Assembly: GCF_004358695.1 (NCBI RefSeq)
Contig: NZ_SNAA01000005.1
Location: forward strand, 143,063-207,062
Source of the DNA: Palleronia sediminis
Lineage (GTDB): Bacteria; Pseudomonadota; Alphaproteobacteria; Rhodobacterales; Rhodobacteraceae
Reading direction: 5' to 3'
DNA: 64,000 nt
The translations under genes were made by a program, and so were the position numbers. How positions within the stretch are numbered: position 1 is the first letter of the stretch; each line of letters begins with the position of its first letter. The notes beneath the pieces were generated by a model that was not told where the DNA came from, searched no databases, and saw nothing but the letters and a program-made list of their open reading frames with translations. Of the stretch, positions 18,186 through 26,932 are shown piece after piece.

Positions 18186-19699
18186 GCCGCGCGGCGCTGA
18201 TGCTGGCGCTGCTCGCCGGGCCCGCGCTGGCCGAGGGGCCACGTTTCGACCCCCGGCCCGACGCCTTCCCGGTCGCGCATGTCTATCCCGGCGGGTGGGA
18301 GCATTTCGTGGGCGGCGGCGTCGCCGTGCTCGACTGCAACGGCGACGGGCGCCCCGACATCGTCGCCGCCGGCGGCACCGAGCCCGCGCGCCTCTTTGTC
18401 AACGCCACCCCCGCCCCCGGTGCGCCGATCCGGTTCGACATGGGCACCCTGCCCGATCTGCGGGGGGTCACGGGGCTCTGGCCGCTGGATATTGACGGCG
18501 ACGGGGCGCTCGACCTCGCGGTGCTGCGCGTGGGGGCGAACCTGCTCATGCGCGGCGACGGGGCCTGCGGCTTCACCGACGTGAGCGGCGAATGGGGCTT
18601 TGCGGGCGGCGCGGCCTGGTCGACGGCCCTTTCCGCGACGTGGGAGGACGGCGCCACGCGCCCGACGCTCGCCATCGGCAATTACGTCGACCGCGCCGAT
18701 CCGCAGGGCCCGTTCGGGGCCTGCGACGACAACGAGCTGCACCGCCCCCGCGGCGACCGCTACGGCCCGCCTCGACCCATCGCGCCGGGCTATTGCGCGC
18801 TGTCGATGCTGATCTCGGATTGGCAGCGCAGCGGCACGCCCGAGCTGCGGATCTCGAACGATCGGCACTACTATGTCCGGGGTGGATACGAAGAGATGTG
18901 GCGCCTCGATCCGCTCTCCCCCCGCACCGAGGCCGATGGCTGGGCGCGCGTGTCGCTCTGGGGGATGGGGATCGCCAGCGCCGACCTGACCGGAGACGGC
19001 TTTCCCGAGGTGATGCTGACCTCGATGGGCGACCAGCTCTTGCAGTTCAACGACGCGGGCACGATGCGCAACGCGCCCTTCGCCACCGGCGCGGCGGCCC
19101 AGCGGCCCTATACCGGCGATGACGGGCGGCCCTCGACCGGGTGGCATGCCGAGTTCGGCGATATCGACAACGACGCCCGGCTCGACCTGTTCATCGCCAA
19201 GGGCAACGTGGACCAGATGCCCTCGAACGCCATGCGCGACCCCAACAACCTGCTGATGGGCCGGCCCGATGGTACATTCACCGAGGCCGGGCTTGCCGCG
19301 GGGATCGCCGATGACGCGCGCTCGCGCGGGGGCGCGCTGGCCGATTTCGACGGCGACGGGCGGCTCGATCTCGTTGCATCGGCGCGGCGCGCGCCGCTGG
19401 CGCTGTGGCAGAACGCGACGCCGGGCGCGGGCAACTGGCTGGCGGTCGATCTGTCGATGCCCGCGCCCAACACCCGCGCCGTGGGCGCATGGATCGCGCT
19501 GCGGACCCCGGACGGCCGCACCCATTGGCGCGAGGTCACGGTGGGCGGCGGCCATGGCGGCGGACAGGCCGGCCCGATCCATTTCGGGCTTGGCGACGCC
19601 ACGCGGGCCGAGATCCGCGTGACATGGCCCGGCGGGCGAACCGGGCCCTGGCACGAGGCGACGGCCGGGCAGGTCGTGACCCTGTCGCCCGATCCCTAG
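18182..19699 (+). CDS. Secreted FG-GAP / ASPIC-UnbV (CRTAC1-like) protein
   Basis: A 505-residue exported protein with signal peptide MSRAALMLALLAGPALA. Several FG-GAP/VCBS repeats with Ca-binding type DxDGDG loops follow (DCNGDGRPD near residue 53, DIDGDGALD near 105, DLTGDGFPE, DIDNDARLD, DFDGDGRLD), building a beta-propeller. The C-terminal 85 residues match the ASPIC/UnbV domain (NTRAVGAWIALRTPDG, HFGLGDA, VTWPGG). Function is unknown; such proteins often bind calcium or a partner outside the cytoplasm. It is coupled to the ROK gene by an ATGA overlap and meets the di-heme peroxidase gene tail to tail. Confidence 0.85.
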   Translation: MSRAALMLALLAGPALAEGPRFDPRPDAFPVAHVYPGGWEHFVGGGVAVLDCNGDGRPDIVAAGGTEPARLFVNATPAPGAPIRFDMGTLPDLRGVTGLWPLDIDGDGALDLAVLRVGANLLMRGDGACGFTDVSGEWGFAGGAAWSTALSATWEDGATRPTLAIGNYVDRADPQGPFGACDDNELHRPRGDRYGPPRPIAPGYCALSMLISDWQRSGTPELRISNDRHYYVRGGYEEMWRLDPLSPRTEADGWARVSLWGMGIASADLTGDGFPEVMLTSMGDQLLQFNDAGTMRNAPFATGAAAQRPYTGDDGRPSTGWHAEFGDIDNDARLDLFIAKGNVDQMPSNAMRDPNNLLMGRPDGTFTEAGLAAGIADDARSRGGALADFDGDGRLDLVASARRAPLALWQNATPGAGNWLAVDLSMPAPNTRAVGAWIALRTPDGRTHWREVTVGGGHGGGQAGPIHFGLGDATRAEIRVTWPGGRTGPWHEATAGQVVTLSPDP

Positions 19700-21015
19700 C
19701 GCGCCACCGGCAGCCCCGAGGGCACCGTTTCCGGGATGCCCATGCGCCCCGACAGCGAGACCGGATCGCTCAACGCCCCGAGAAACGCCATGAGCGCGTC
19801 GAGCGCGTCCTCATCCAGCGTCACCGGCGCCACCGCGACGGCCGCGGCGATGGCGTCGCGGCCCGGCCCCGCGGTCTCGGTCCAGTCCTCGGCGCCCGGC
19901 AGGTCGGGCAGCACCGCGCGGGGCTCGAACCGCGCCAGCCCCGCCGCCGGGTCCGCGTGGTCGGCCAGGAACGCGCGCAAATCGTCATGCGCCCCGGCAT
20001 GGCCCCACGGCCCCGTCTCGACGACATTGCGCAGCATCGGCGTGCGAAAGGCGAACATATCCTCGGCGCGGCCGGTCACGCGCGCCCGCCCCTCGTCGCG
20101 ATGGTGGCTCTCGAACCGCTCGGCCTTGCCGGGACCGATCTGCGGCGCGCCCATCGCGTGAAAGGACTGGTCCGACAGGAGCGGGCCGGAATGGCACGCG
20201 GCGCAACCCGCCGCGCCGTAAAACAGCGCCCGGCCCCGCGCGGCCTCGGGGCCGAGCACCGCCTCGCCCCGGAACGCGCGGTCATGCGGGCTGTCGTCAG
20301 CGCGCCATTCATGCGCGATGAAAGCCGCGATGGCGTTCGAGATATCGGTGAACGCGATCGTGCGCCCGCCCGCGATCTCGGGATAGGCGGCGGCGAACCC
20401 CTCGCGATAGGCCGGGATCGCGGCGACCCGCGCGGCGATCGCCTCCCACGCGCCGCCCGGCCCCGTCAGCCGGCCCTGCCGCACCAGTTGCGATACCTCG
20501 TTCTCGCCGTAATGGCCCGCCATCTCGTCGGGCGAAAGCACCGGAAACATCGTCTGCGCCGACAAGAGCCCCGAGAACCCCGTCACCATCTCGTCCTCGA
20601 GCGGCGTGCGCAGCCCCGAGGGGCGGGCGGGGTCGCGCTCGATCCGGCCGTCGGCGAACATCACGCCGACATCGCGATGCCCGAGGTTGAACAGCGGCGG
20701 CGCATTGCGCGGGATGCGCTGCTCGGGCGGGTTGTCGGGGTCGACGCGCCGCTCGGGGCCGAGCCCTTCGCCCCCGTCCCCCAGCCCCAGCGCCACGCCA
20801 TCCCCGGTGGCAAAACGGGGGTGGTGGCAGGTCGCGCAGCTTACCTCGCGATTGCCCGACAGGACGGGATCGTAGAACAGCGCCTGCCCCAGCCGCAGCT
20901 CGGCCACGGGGCTTTCGGCGAACCCTGCGGGGTCGAGCGGCACCGCCCCTTCGGGCGCGGTTTGCGCAAGGGCGGCAGGCGCGACAAGCGCGGCGATGGA
21001 CAGGAGGCGCAACAT
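19696..21015 (-). CDS. Di-heme cytochrome c peroxidase family protein (MauG/CcpA-like)
   Basis: A 439-residue periplasmic protein with signal peptide MLRLLSIAALVAPAALAQ and two heme c sites: C60-ATC-H64 and C271-AAC-H275. RNAPPLFNLGHRD and FRTPMLRNVVETGPWGH are typical of the bacterial di-heme peroxidase/MauG family. These reduce hydrogen peroxide or oxidise protein residues; which applies here cannot be told from sequence. Both heme motifs are intact. Its TAG stop shares the bases CTAG (19696-19699) with the stop of the FG-GAP protein gene. Confidence 0.9.
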   Translation of the reverse strand: MLRLLSIAALVAPAALAQTAPEGAVPLDPAGFAESPVAELRLGQALFYDPVLSGNREVSCATCHHPRFATGDGVALGLGDGGEGLGPERRVDPDNPPEQRIPRNAPPLFNLGHRDVGVMFADGRIERDPARPSGLRTPLEDEMVTGFSGLLSAQTMFPVLSPDEMAGHYGENEVSQLVRQGRLTGPGGAWEAIAARVAAIPAYREGFAAAYPEIAGGRTIAFTDISNAIAAFIAHEWRADDSPHDRAFRGEAVLGPEAARGRALFYGAAGCAACHSGPLLSDQSFHAMGAPQIGPGKAERFESHHRDEGRARVTGRAEDMFAFRTPMLRNVVETGPWGHAGAHDDLRAFLADHADPAAGLARFEPRAVLPDLPGAEDWTETAGPGRDAIAAAVAVAPVTLDEDALDALMAFLGALSDPVSLSGRMGIPETVPSGLPVAR

Positions 21016-21114
21016 GCGGCCATGACTTCACCGCGCGCGCGACCGGCGCAAGGACCTCGTCGACCCGGCCGCGCGTTTCCCGCCTCCAATGCCAGAACAC
21101 CGGAGATCACCGCC

Positions 21115-21534
21115 GTGACCGAAAGCCCCACCGCCCGCGCCAGACGCATCGTCGATGCCTATCTCGAACGCTCGATGGCCCGCGACCCCGAGGGCGCGCG
21201 GCAATACCTGGCTCCCGATTGCAGGATCGTCTTTACCGGCGGGCGCGTGATGGACGGCCCCGAGGATCCGCCCGCCTTCAACGCCAAACGCTATGACTGG
21301 GTGAAAAAGACGATCCTCTGGGTCGATGCGGTCGAGAACGCGGAAACGGGCGCGGTCCATGTCTGGACGACCGGGCACCTGCACGGCGCATGGCCCGACG
21401 GGACCGCCTTCGATGGGAACCGCTTCGTCGATTTCTTCGAGGTCAGGGACGGGCTCATCACGCGCACCGAGGTCTGGAACGACAGCGCCGAGCGTCTGCT
21501 GGCCGCCGCCGGGCTGGCAGAGGCGCCGCTATGA
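21115..21534 (+). CDS. NTF2-like / SnoaL-fold protein
   Basis: A 139-residue single-domain protein beginning at a GTG with GGAG about nine bases upstream. The pattern fits the NTF2-like cone fold used by small enzymes and ligand-binding subunits: VDAYLERSMARDPEGARQYLAPDCRIVF, then VHVWTTGHLHG, then RFVDFFEVRDGLITRTEVWNDS. No catalytic residues can be assigned. The stop codon overlaps the deacetylase start (ATGA at 21531-21534), so the two are co-translated and probably act on the same compound. Confidence 0.75.
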   Translation: MTESPTARARRIVDAYLERSMARDPEGARQYLAPDCRIVFTGGRVMDGPEDPPAFNAKRYDWVKKTILWVDAVENAETGAVHVWTTGHLHGAWPDGTAFDGNRFVDFFEVRDGLITRTEVWNDSAERLLAAAGLAEAPL

Positions 21535-22424
21535 GCGAACTGACCCATCACGGCCGCTTCGACTACAGCGCGATCACGGACCGGCCCGATTTCGACTGGC
21601 CGGGCGGCAAGCGCCTCGCCGTCTATTTCGGCATCAATCTCGAGCATTTCGCCTTTGACGAGAAACGCGGCGCGCAGCTTTCGCCCAATGACGGCCCGGC
21701 GCCCGATATCCTCAACCATGCCTGGCGCGACTACGGCAACCGGGTCGGCGCGTGGCGCATGATCGAGATGTTCGACGCGCTCGATCTGCCCGCGACGGTG
21801 CTGGCCAACAGCACGATGTACGACCACGCCCCCGACCTGATGGCGGCCCACCGCGACCGCGGCGACGAGATCGCCGGGCATGGCCGCACCAACAGCGAGC
21901 GTCAGGACACCATGTCGCGCGACGAGGAACGCGCCATGATCGCCGAGGCGACCGGCGTTCTGGCGCAGGCCGAGGGGCAGGCCCCGCGCGGCTGGCTCAG
22001 CCCCTGGATCGCCGAGAGCTTTGCAACCCCCGACCTGCTGGCCGAGGCGGGCTATCGCTATAGCCTGAACTGGGCGATGGACGACCAGCCCGTGTGGAAA
22101 CGCACCGAACACGGGCCGCTCCTGTCGATCCCCTATCCGCAGGAGCTGAACGACATCCCCACGATCATCGCCCGGCAGCACTCGATGGAGGATTTCGCCG
22201 AGATGATCGAGGACGATTTCGACGAACGGCTGGAACAGGCGCAGCGCCAGCCCATCGTCATGGGCATCGCGCTGCACCCCTATATCGTCGGCCAGCCCTT
22301 CCGCCTGCGCCGCCTGCGCAAGGTGGTCGAACGGATCGCGGAACGGCGCGACGACATCTGGATCACGCGCGCGGGCGACATCCACGACGCCTTTGCGGAC
22401 CGGGTGCCGCCGCCCGCGGATTGA
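21531..22424 (+). CDS. Polysaccharide deacetylase family protein (PuuE-like)
   Basis: A 297-residue NodB-fold protein. FGINLEHFAFDE, the DYGNRVGAWRM region, DEIAGHGRTNSERQ and PRGWLSPWIAES match the PuuE/allantoinase-like branch of carbohydrate esterase 4, which acts on small cyclic amides rather than on polymers. Substrate is unknown. It is translationally coupled to the NTF2-like gene and converges on the class V PLP enzyme gene 21 bases away. Confidence 0.8.
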   Translation: MSELTHHGRFDYSAITDRPDFDWPGGKRLAVYFGINLEHFAFDEKRGAQLSPNDGPAPDILNHAWRDYGNRVGAWRMIEMFDALDLPATVLANSTMYDHAPDLMAAHRDRGDEIAGHGRTNSERQDTMSRDEERAMIAEATGVLAQAEGQAPRGWLSPWIAESFATPDLLAEAGYRYSLNWAMDDQPVWKRTEHGPLLSIPYPQELNDIPTIIARQHSMEDFAEMIEDDFDERLEQAQRQPIVMGIALHPYIVGQPFRLRRLRKVVERIAERRDDIWITRAGDIHDAFADRVPPPAD

Positions 22425-22445
22425 CGCGCGCGGGGGCCGCCGCGA

Positions 22446-23702
22446 TCAGGCGGCGGCCCGTGCCAGGATCCGCTCCAGCGCGTCGGTCATCCGGTCGAGC
22501 TCGGCGACGGTGTTGTAATGCACCATCGACACGCGCACGACGCCGTTGCCGCCATCCTCGCCCAGATCCTCGATCAGCCGGCGCGAGTGGAAATCGCCGA
22601 AACGGATGGCGATGCCGTAATCGTCCATCGCCCGCGCGACCGCGCCCGAATCCCGGCCCTCGATCTTGAAGGCGACGGTGGGCACCCGTTCGCTGTTGTC
22701 ATTGGCCGCGACGCCGATCACGCGGCAATCCTCGCGCCCGGCCAGCCAGTCGAGCAGCCGCCCCGTGAGGATATCCTCCTGCCGGGTAATGGCGGCAAAG
22801 GCGGCCTCGAGCTGCGCGCGGCGGCTGCCGGTCTCGCCCTGCCGGCGGCCCAGTTCGCACAGGTAGTCGACGACGCCGACGGTGCTGTAGGCCAGTTCGT
22901 AATTGGCATTGCCGGGCTCGAGCTTGCCGGGCACTTTTTCCTTGCCGTAGAAATAGTGATACTGCCCGTCCAGCTCGGCCAGCAGGTCGTATTTGCCATA
23001 CATCATGGCGGTATGCGGCCCGTAGGTCTTGTAAAGGCTGAAGACGTAGAAATCGACATCCCAGGCCTGCACGTCGATCGCGCGATGCGGCGCATAGGCG
23101 ACCGCGTCCACGCAGATCAGCGCGCCGCGGTCATGCACGAACCGCGCGATATCGGCGATGGGGTTCACCCGCCCGAGGATGTTCGAGACGTGATGCACGC
23201 AGACAAGCCGCGTGCGCTCGGTCATCAGCGCGTCGAGATCGTCGAGGTTCATGCGATAGCTGTCGCGGTCGATGGGCCAGAACTTCACCTCGATGCCGAA
23301 CTCGCGCAGCCGGTCCCAGGGGCCGATATTGCTCTCGTGATCGGCGACGGTCACGATCACCTCGTCGCCGGGGCCGAACTGTCCGCGGATCGCGTTGGCG
23401 AGGATCTGCATCAGCGCCGTGGTCGAATGGCCGAACACGATTTCCTCGGGGCGGGCGGCGTTGACCAGCGTCTGCGCGGCATGCCGCCCCATCATCAGCG
23501 CCTCGGCCGCGGCCTGCGAGACGGCATAGCTGCCGCCGATCTGGACGTTGCGGGTGAACAGGAACTCGGTGATGCGGTCGACCGCGCCGCGCACGGTCTG
23601 CGACCCGCCGGCATTGTCGAAGAACACCCAGTCGGCCTCGAGGCCGGGGAACTGGCTGCGCACGAAGCCCATGTCGAGCGCGTCGGTCGGGGTATCGGTC
23701 AT
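22446..23702 (-). CDS. Class V PLP enzyme, cysteine-desulfurase-like (candidate C-S lyase)
   Basis: A 418-residue fold-type I enzyme of the NifS/SufS class V group (VC1184-like subfamily). The PLP lysine is in FSLYKTYGPH, and HESNIGPWDRL and CVDAVAYAPH match family regions. The active-site cysteine loop of true desulfurases (RTGHHC in SufS) is replaced here by RFGDFHS, so persulfide chemistry is unlikely and a C-S lyase or aminotransferase role is more plausible. It is the last gene of the ABC-transporter operon, 14 bases after the ATPase gene. Nearby egtB and egtD make an EgtE-like role worth considering. Confidence 0.8.
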   Translation of the reverse strand: MTDTPTDALDMGFVRSQFPGLEADWVFFDNAGGSQTVRGAVDRITEFLFTRNVQIGGSYAVSQAAAEALMMGRHAAQTLVNAARPEEIVFGHSTTALMQILANAIRGQFGPGDEVIVTVADHESNIGPWDRLREFGIEVKFWPIDRDSYRMNLDDLDALMTERTRLVCVHHVSNILGRVNPIADIARFVHDRGALICVDAVAYAPHRAIDVQAWDVDFYVFSLYKTYGPHTAMMYGKYDLLAELDGQYHYFYGKEKVPGKLEPGNANYELAYSTVGVVDYLCELGRRQGETGSRRAQLEAAFAAITRQEDILTGRLLDWLAGREDCRVIGVAANDNSERVPTVAFKIEGRDSGAVARAMDDYGIAIRFGDFHSRRLIEDLGEDGGNGVVRVSMVHYNTVAELDRMTDALERILARAAA

Positions 23703-23716
23703 CTCGGTTGTCCTTG

Positions 23717-24454
23717 TCAGTGATTCAGAACGGCGCTGAGGAAATCCCGCGTGCGCGGCTCGCGCGGGGCGCCGAGCACCTGCTCGGGGGTGCCGGTCTC
23801 GATGATCTCCCCCCCATCCATGAAGATCACGCGGTCGGCCACCTGCCGCGCGAACCCCATCTCGTGCGTGACCACCACCATCGTGACGCCGGTGCCGGCG
23901 AGGTCGCGCATCACGTCGAGCACCTCGCCCACCATTTCGGGGTCGAGCGCCGATGTCGGCTCGTCGAACAGCATCACCTGCGGCTCCATCGCCAGCGCGC
24001 GGGCGATGGCCACGCGCTGCTGCTGCCCGCCCGAAAGGTTGCCGGGATACTTGTCGGCCTGCTCGCCGATGCCCACGCGCGCCAGCAGCCTGTCGGCCTG
24101 CGCGGCGGCATCGCCACGCCCGGTTCCGCGCACGCGGCGCGGGGCCAGCATGACGTTCTCGCGCACCGTGAGATGCGGGAACAGGTTGAAGGACTGGAAC
24201 ACCATCCCCACCTCGGCGCGCACCTTGGCCAGCGACCGGCCCGGCACGACGGGGATATCGTCGACACGGATCTCGCTGTCGTCGGAAAAGGTCTCCAGCC
24301 GGTTGATGCAGCGGATCAGGGTCGATTTGCCCGATCCCGACGGGCCGACGACGCAGACGACCTCGCCCTTGGCGATCTCGAGGTCGATCCCCTTGAGCGC
24401 CTGGAAGCTGCCGTAGAATTTCCGAAGATTGCGGATCGAGACAAAGGCGGCCAT
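23717..24454 (-). CDS. Polar amino-acid ABC transporter ATP-binding protein
   Basis: A 245-residue nucleotide-binding protein of the GlnQ/HisP type: Walker [11 protein letters not shown]-loop [13 protein letters not shown], signature LSGGQQQR, Walker [15 protein letters not shown] and H-loop VVTHE. It drives uptake through the adjoining permease. The start at 24454 overlaps the permease stop by one base (TGATG). Shorter relatives recognise glutamate, histidine, cystine and similar ligands; the substrate here is not determined by this subunit. Confidence 0.92.
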   Translation of the reverse strand: MAAFVSIRNLRKFYGSFQALKGIDLEIAKGEVVCVVGPSGSGKSTLIRCINRLETFSDDSEIRVDDIPVVPGRSLAKVRAEVGMVFQSFNLFPHLTVRENVMLAPRRVRGTGRGDAAAQADRLLARVGIGEQADKYPGNLSGGQQQRVAIARALAMEPQVMLFDEPTSALDPEMVGEVLDVMRDLAGTGVTMVVVTHEMGFARQVADRVIFMDGGEIIETGTPEQVLGAPREPRTRDFLSAVLNH

Positions 24455-25125
24455 CAGCGCGCCCCCTGTCCGAAGCGGCGCTCCATCCGCGACACGGCCC
24501 AGACGAGCGGCCACAGGAACGCGATATAGATGACCGCCGCGCCGATCAGCGGGCTGGGATTGGCGGCCAGCGCCTGCGCCTGCGTTGCCTGTTTCAGCAG
24601 GTCGGGCATGGCCACGACCGAGGCGAGCGCGGTGTCCTTGACCACGTTGATCGAATTGTTGGTCAGCGGCGGGATCACGATCTTGACCGCCTGCGGCAGG
24701 ATCACGTCGGTCATGGTCTGGCGGTGGTTGAGGCCCAGCGCGGCGGATGCCTCGAACTGGCCCCGCGGGATGGCCTCGATCCCGGCGCGGAAGATCTCGG
24801 CGGTATAGGCGCCCGAGACCAGCGTCAGCGCCGACATGGCCGAGGCAAACGGCGACAGCCGCAGCCCGACGAAGGGCAGCGCGTAATAGACGATGATGAG
24901 CAGAACCAGCAGCGGGATCGACCGGAAGATGTCGATATAGATGCGCGTCAGCAGACGCACCGGCCCCGGCCCGTAAAGCCGCACCATCGCGAGAAACAGC
25001 CCAAGGATCAGCCCCGCCACGATGCTCGCCACGCCGAGCTGCACCGTCACCCACAGCCCCTGCATCAGCAGCGGCCAGGTCCGCAACAAAACCTCGGTGT
25101 TGAAGAAGGTCTCGAAGATATCCAT
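24454..25125 (-). CDS. Polar amino-acid ABC transporter permease
   Basis: A 223-residue inner-membrane protein of the HisM/GlnP family with about five membrane segments. The EAA loop ([26 protein letters not shown], given as the region near residues 140-165) contacts the ATPase. [15 protein letters not shown] is a typical family segment. Only one permease gene is present, so it presumably forms a homodimer. A GC-rich hairpin separates it from the upstream binding-protein gene. Confidence 0.9.
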   Translation of the reverse strand: MDIFETFFNTEVLLRTWPLLMQGLWVTVQLGVASIVAGLILGLFLAMVRLYGPGPVRLLTRIYIDIFRSIPLLVLLIIVYYALPFVGLRLSPFASAMSALTLVSGAYTAEIFRAGIEAIPRGQFEASAALGLNHRQTMTDVILPQAVKIVIPPLTNNSINVVKDTALASVVAMPDLLKQATQAQALAANPSPLIGAAVIYIAFLWPLVWAVSRMERRFGQGAR

Positions 25126-25165
25126 GCGGGGCCTTGGCTGGTCGGGAAACGGGAAACACGAAACG

Positions 25166-25193
25166 GCGGGCCGGGGGTCGCGCCCCGGCCCGC
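25166..25193 (-). terminator. Intercistronic hairpin after amino-acid SBP gene
   Basis: Perfect 11-bp stem GCGGGCCGGGG (25166-25176) with CCCCGGCCCGC (25183-25193), six-base loop, 17 bases past the SBP stop. No U-run follows. It probably protects the binding-protein mRNA end or reduces read-through into the permease gene. Confidence 0.7.
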
Positions 25194-25210
25194 GCCAGAC
25201 GGTCGGTCGA

Positions 25211-26005
25211 TCAGTCGAGCGACGGCATCGGGCGGACCTGCACGGTCGAGGTCGTGTCCTCGGGGGCCGCGCCAAACCACTTTTCATGCAGATCGGCCAC
25301 CACGCCCTCTTCCTTGAGGGTGGTGAGCACGTCGTTCACCTGGCTCGCCAGCTCGGAATCCTTGGCGAACATCATCGAATAGGCCTCGCCCGTCTCGATG
25401 CGCTGCACGACCTTGAGCTGCGGCTTGTCCTTGACGTAGTAGAGCAGCGCCGGAATGTCCGAGATATAGCCGTCGATCCGCCCCGCCGTCAGGTCGAGCA
25501 TCGCGGGCGCGAGCCCCTCGTAGCTGCGCACATCGGCGAACCCGTACTGGTCGCGGTTTTCCGACACCCACATGTCCCCGGTCGAGCCGGTATCGACGCC
25601 GACGACCTTGCCCTCCATCTCGTCGAGCGAGGCGGGGCCGCCCTCGGCCACGGTCAGCGACTGGTCGCTGTCGTAATAGGGCTGGGCAAAGGACACCGAT
25701 TCGAGCCGCTCGTCGGTGATGGTGATGGACGAGGTGGCGATGTCGATGCGCCCCGACTGCACCGCCGAGAACAGCCCGTTGAAGGGGATGTTGACGATCT
25801 CGACCTCGGCGCCCAGCCGCTCGGCCACCGCGTTCACGAGGTCGATCTCGAATCCCACGACCTCGCCGGTCTCGTCCTGGAACTCCCACGGGACGTTGCC
25901 GATATTGGCGCCCACGGTCAGCGTGTCCTGCGCCATCGCGCCCCCGGCCGAGGCCCCGAAAAGGGCGAGCCCCGCCACCGCGGCCTTAAGGTGATTCCCG
26001 ATCAT
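25211..26005 (-). CDS. Amino-acid ABC transporter substrate-binding protein
   Basis: A 264-residue periplasmic binding protein (family 3) with signal peptide ending GGAMAQ. TLTVGANIGNVPWEF, GFEIDLVNAVAERLG, SGRIDIATSSITITDERLESVSFAQPYY and VGVDTGSTGDMWV are diagnostic of polar amino-acid binding proteins. The Arg that usually grips the ligand carboxylate is in the ITDERLE segment. It is the first gene of the SBP-permease-ATPase-PLP enzyme operon. The start at 26005 is preceded by GGGGA. A GntR-type operator lies 53 bases upstream. Confidence 0.92.
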   Translation of the reverse strand: MIGNHLKAAVAGLALFGASAGGAMAQDTLTVGANIGNVPWEFQDETGEVVGFEIDLVNAVAERLGAEVEIVNIPFNGLFSAVQSGRIDIATSSITITDERLESVSFAQPYYDSDQSLTVAEGGPASLDEMEGKVVGVDTGSTGDMWVSENRDQYGFADVRSYEGLAPAMLDLTAGRIDGYISDIPALLYYVKDKPQLKVVQRIETGEAYSMMFAKDSELASQVNDVLTTLKEEGVVADLHEKWFGAAPEDTTSTVQVRPMPSLD

Positions 26006-26046
26006 GTCATGTTCCCCGTTGATTGGTTGGTTGTGTTTATGCGTTG

Positions 26047-26068
26047 ACCGGCCAAACCGGTCTGACCA
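26047..26068. promoter_or_regulatory. FCD-type GntR operator in divergent gap
   Basis: Two overlapping dyads: ACCGG-N5-CCGGT (26047-26061) and GGTC-T-GACC with a flanking A (26059-26068). On the minus strand the latter reads TGGTCAGACCG, one base short of the TGGTnnnACCA consensus for FadR/PdhR/LldR-type GntR proteins. It lies between the ABC operon and the divergent gntR gene, the expected place for autoregulation and operon control. Confidence 0.6.
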
Positions 26069-26156
26069 GTATGCAAGCACCGACGCGCAACAAACGCAAC
26101 AGTCTTGATCGCCGGGCCTTGCGCGGCCCGCCCCCGCCCGCGAGAAAAAGGCCGCC

Positions 26157-26840
26157 ATGCAGACCAAGATGCCGGTGATCGAGACCGTCGCCCGCCAGAT
26201 CCAGGACATGATCCGCGACGGCGCCCTGCGCCCCGGCGACCGCATCCCGTCGCAGCGGGTGCTGTCCGAGCGGCTCAAGGTGTCGCGCCCGTCGCTGCGC
26301 GAGGCGCTGCTCACGCTCGAGACGCTGGGCCTTTTGCGGACCTATCCCGCGCGCGGCACCTTCGTCGTGGATCGCGACGCCGAACCCGCCGCGCCCGGCG
26401 CGTGGCGCTATGGCGACGATTTCGATATCGCCGACGTGTTCCGCACCCGGCTCGTGATCGAGCCCGAGCTTTGCCGCGTCGCGGCCGGGGTCATCACCGA
26501 CGCGCAGCTCGCCGAGCTCGAGGCCGCGAACGCCCGGTTCGACCGCGCCTGGCGCGACGCCGATCTCGTCACCCATGTCGAGGCCGATCTCGCCTTTCAC
26601 CGCGTCGTCGTGGATGCCAGCCCCAACCGGCTGCTGCGGCGGCTCTATTATTCGGTCCACGACCTTCTGACCGAAAGCCAGCGCCAGCCCATCCCCAACA
26701 CCGCGCAGGACCGCATGGCCCAGTCCATTGAGGAACACGCCGCCATCGTGGCCGCGCTGCGCGCGCGCGATGCCGACCGCGCGGCGATGCGGATGCGGGT
26801 TCATATCGGCAACACCGCGCTTTGCGCCGGCATCCGGTGA
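26157..26840 (+). CDS. GntR-family regulator with FCD ligand domain
   Basis: A 227-residue transcription factor. The N-terminal winged helix (about 1-75) contains PGDRIPSQRVLSERLKVSRPSLREALLTLETLGL, split here across residues 26-60, which is the classic FadR-type wHTH. The C-terminal FCD domain has the helical metal-site pattern, with FRTRLVIEPELCR, DLAFHRVVVDAS, and EEHAAIVAALRARDA followed by MRMRVHIGN. These regulators usually respond to carboxylates. It diverges from the amino-acid ABC operon and lies 92 bases before egtB on the same strand. A later ATG at 26169 is an alternative start. Confidence 0.92.
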   Translation: MQTKMPVIETVARQIQDMIRDGALRPGDRIPSQRVLSERLKVSRPSLREALLTLETLGLLRTYPARGTFVVDRDAEPAAPGAWRYGDDFDIADVFRTRLVIEPELCRVAAGVITDAQLAELEAANARFDRAWRDADLVTHVEADLAFHRVVVDASPNRLLRRLYYSVHDLLTESQRQPIPNTAQDRMAQSIEEHAAIVAALRARDADRAAMRMRVHIGNTALCAGIR

Positions 26841-26857
26841 GATCGCCGCGCCCCGCC

Positions 26858-26886
26858 TTGACACGCCGCGATTTCGCTTAGGTTGA
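26858..26886 (+). promoter_or_regulatory. Possible promoter of egtBD
   Basis: A perfect -35 hexamer TTGACA at 26858-26863 is followed at 15 bases by TAGGTT (26879-26884), a poor -10. It sits in the 92-base gap before egtB, suggesting egtBD can be transcribed apart from gntR. The -10 match is weak, so this is tentative. Confidence 0.4.
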
Positions 26887-26932
26887 GAAACCTGCGCCAG
26901 CAGGACGTCAGCCACACCAAGGAGTGACCCGG

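Noticed and set aside
22446-23702. Annotation as a true cysteine desulfurase (SufS)
   Set aside because: The conserved catalytic cysteine loop is replaced by a segment without cysteine, and no suf genes are adjacent.
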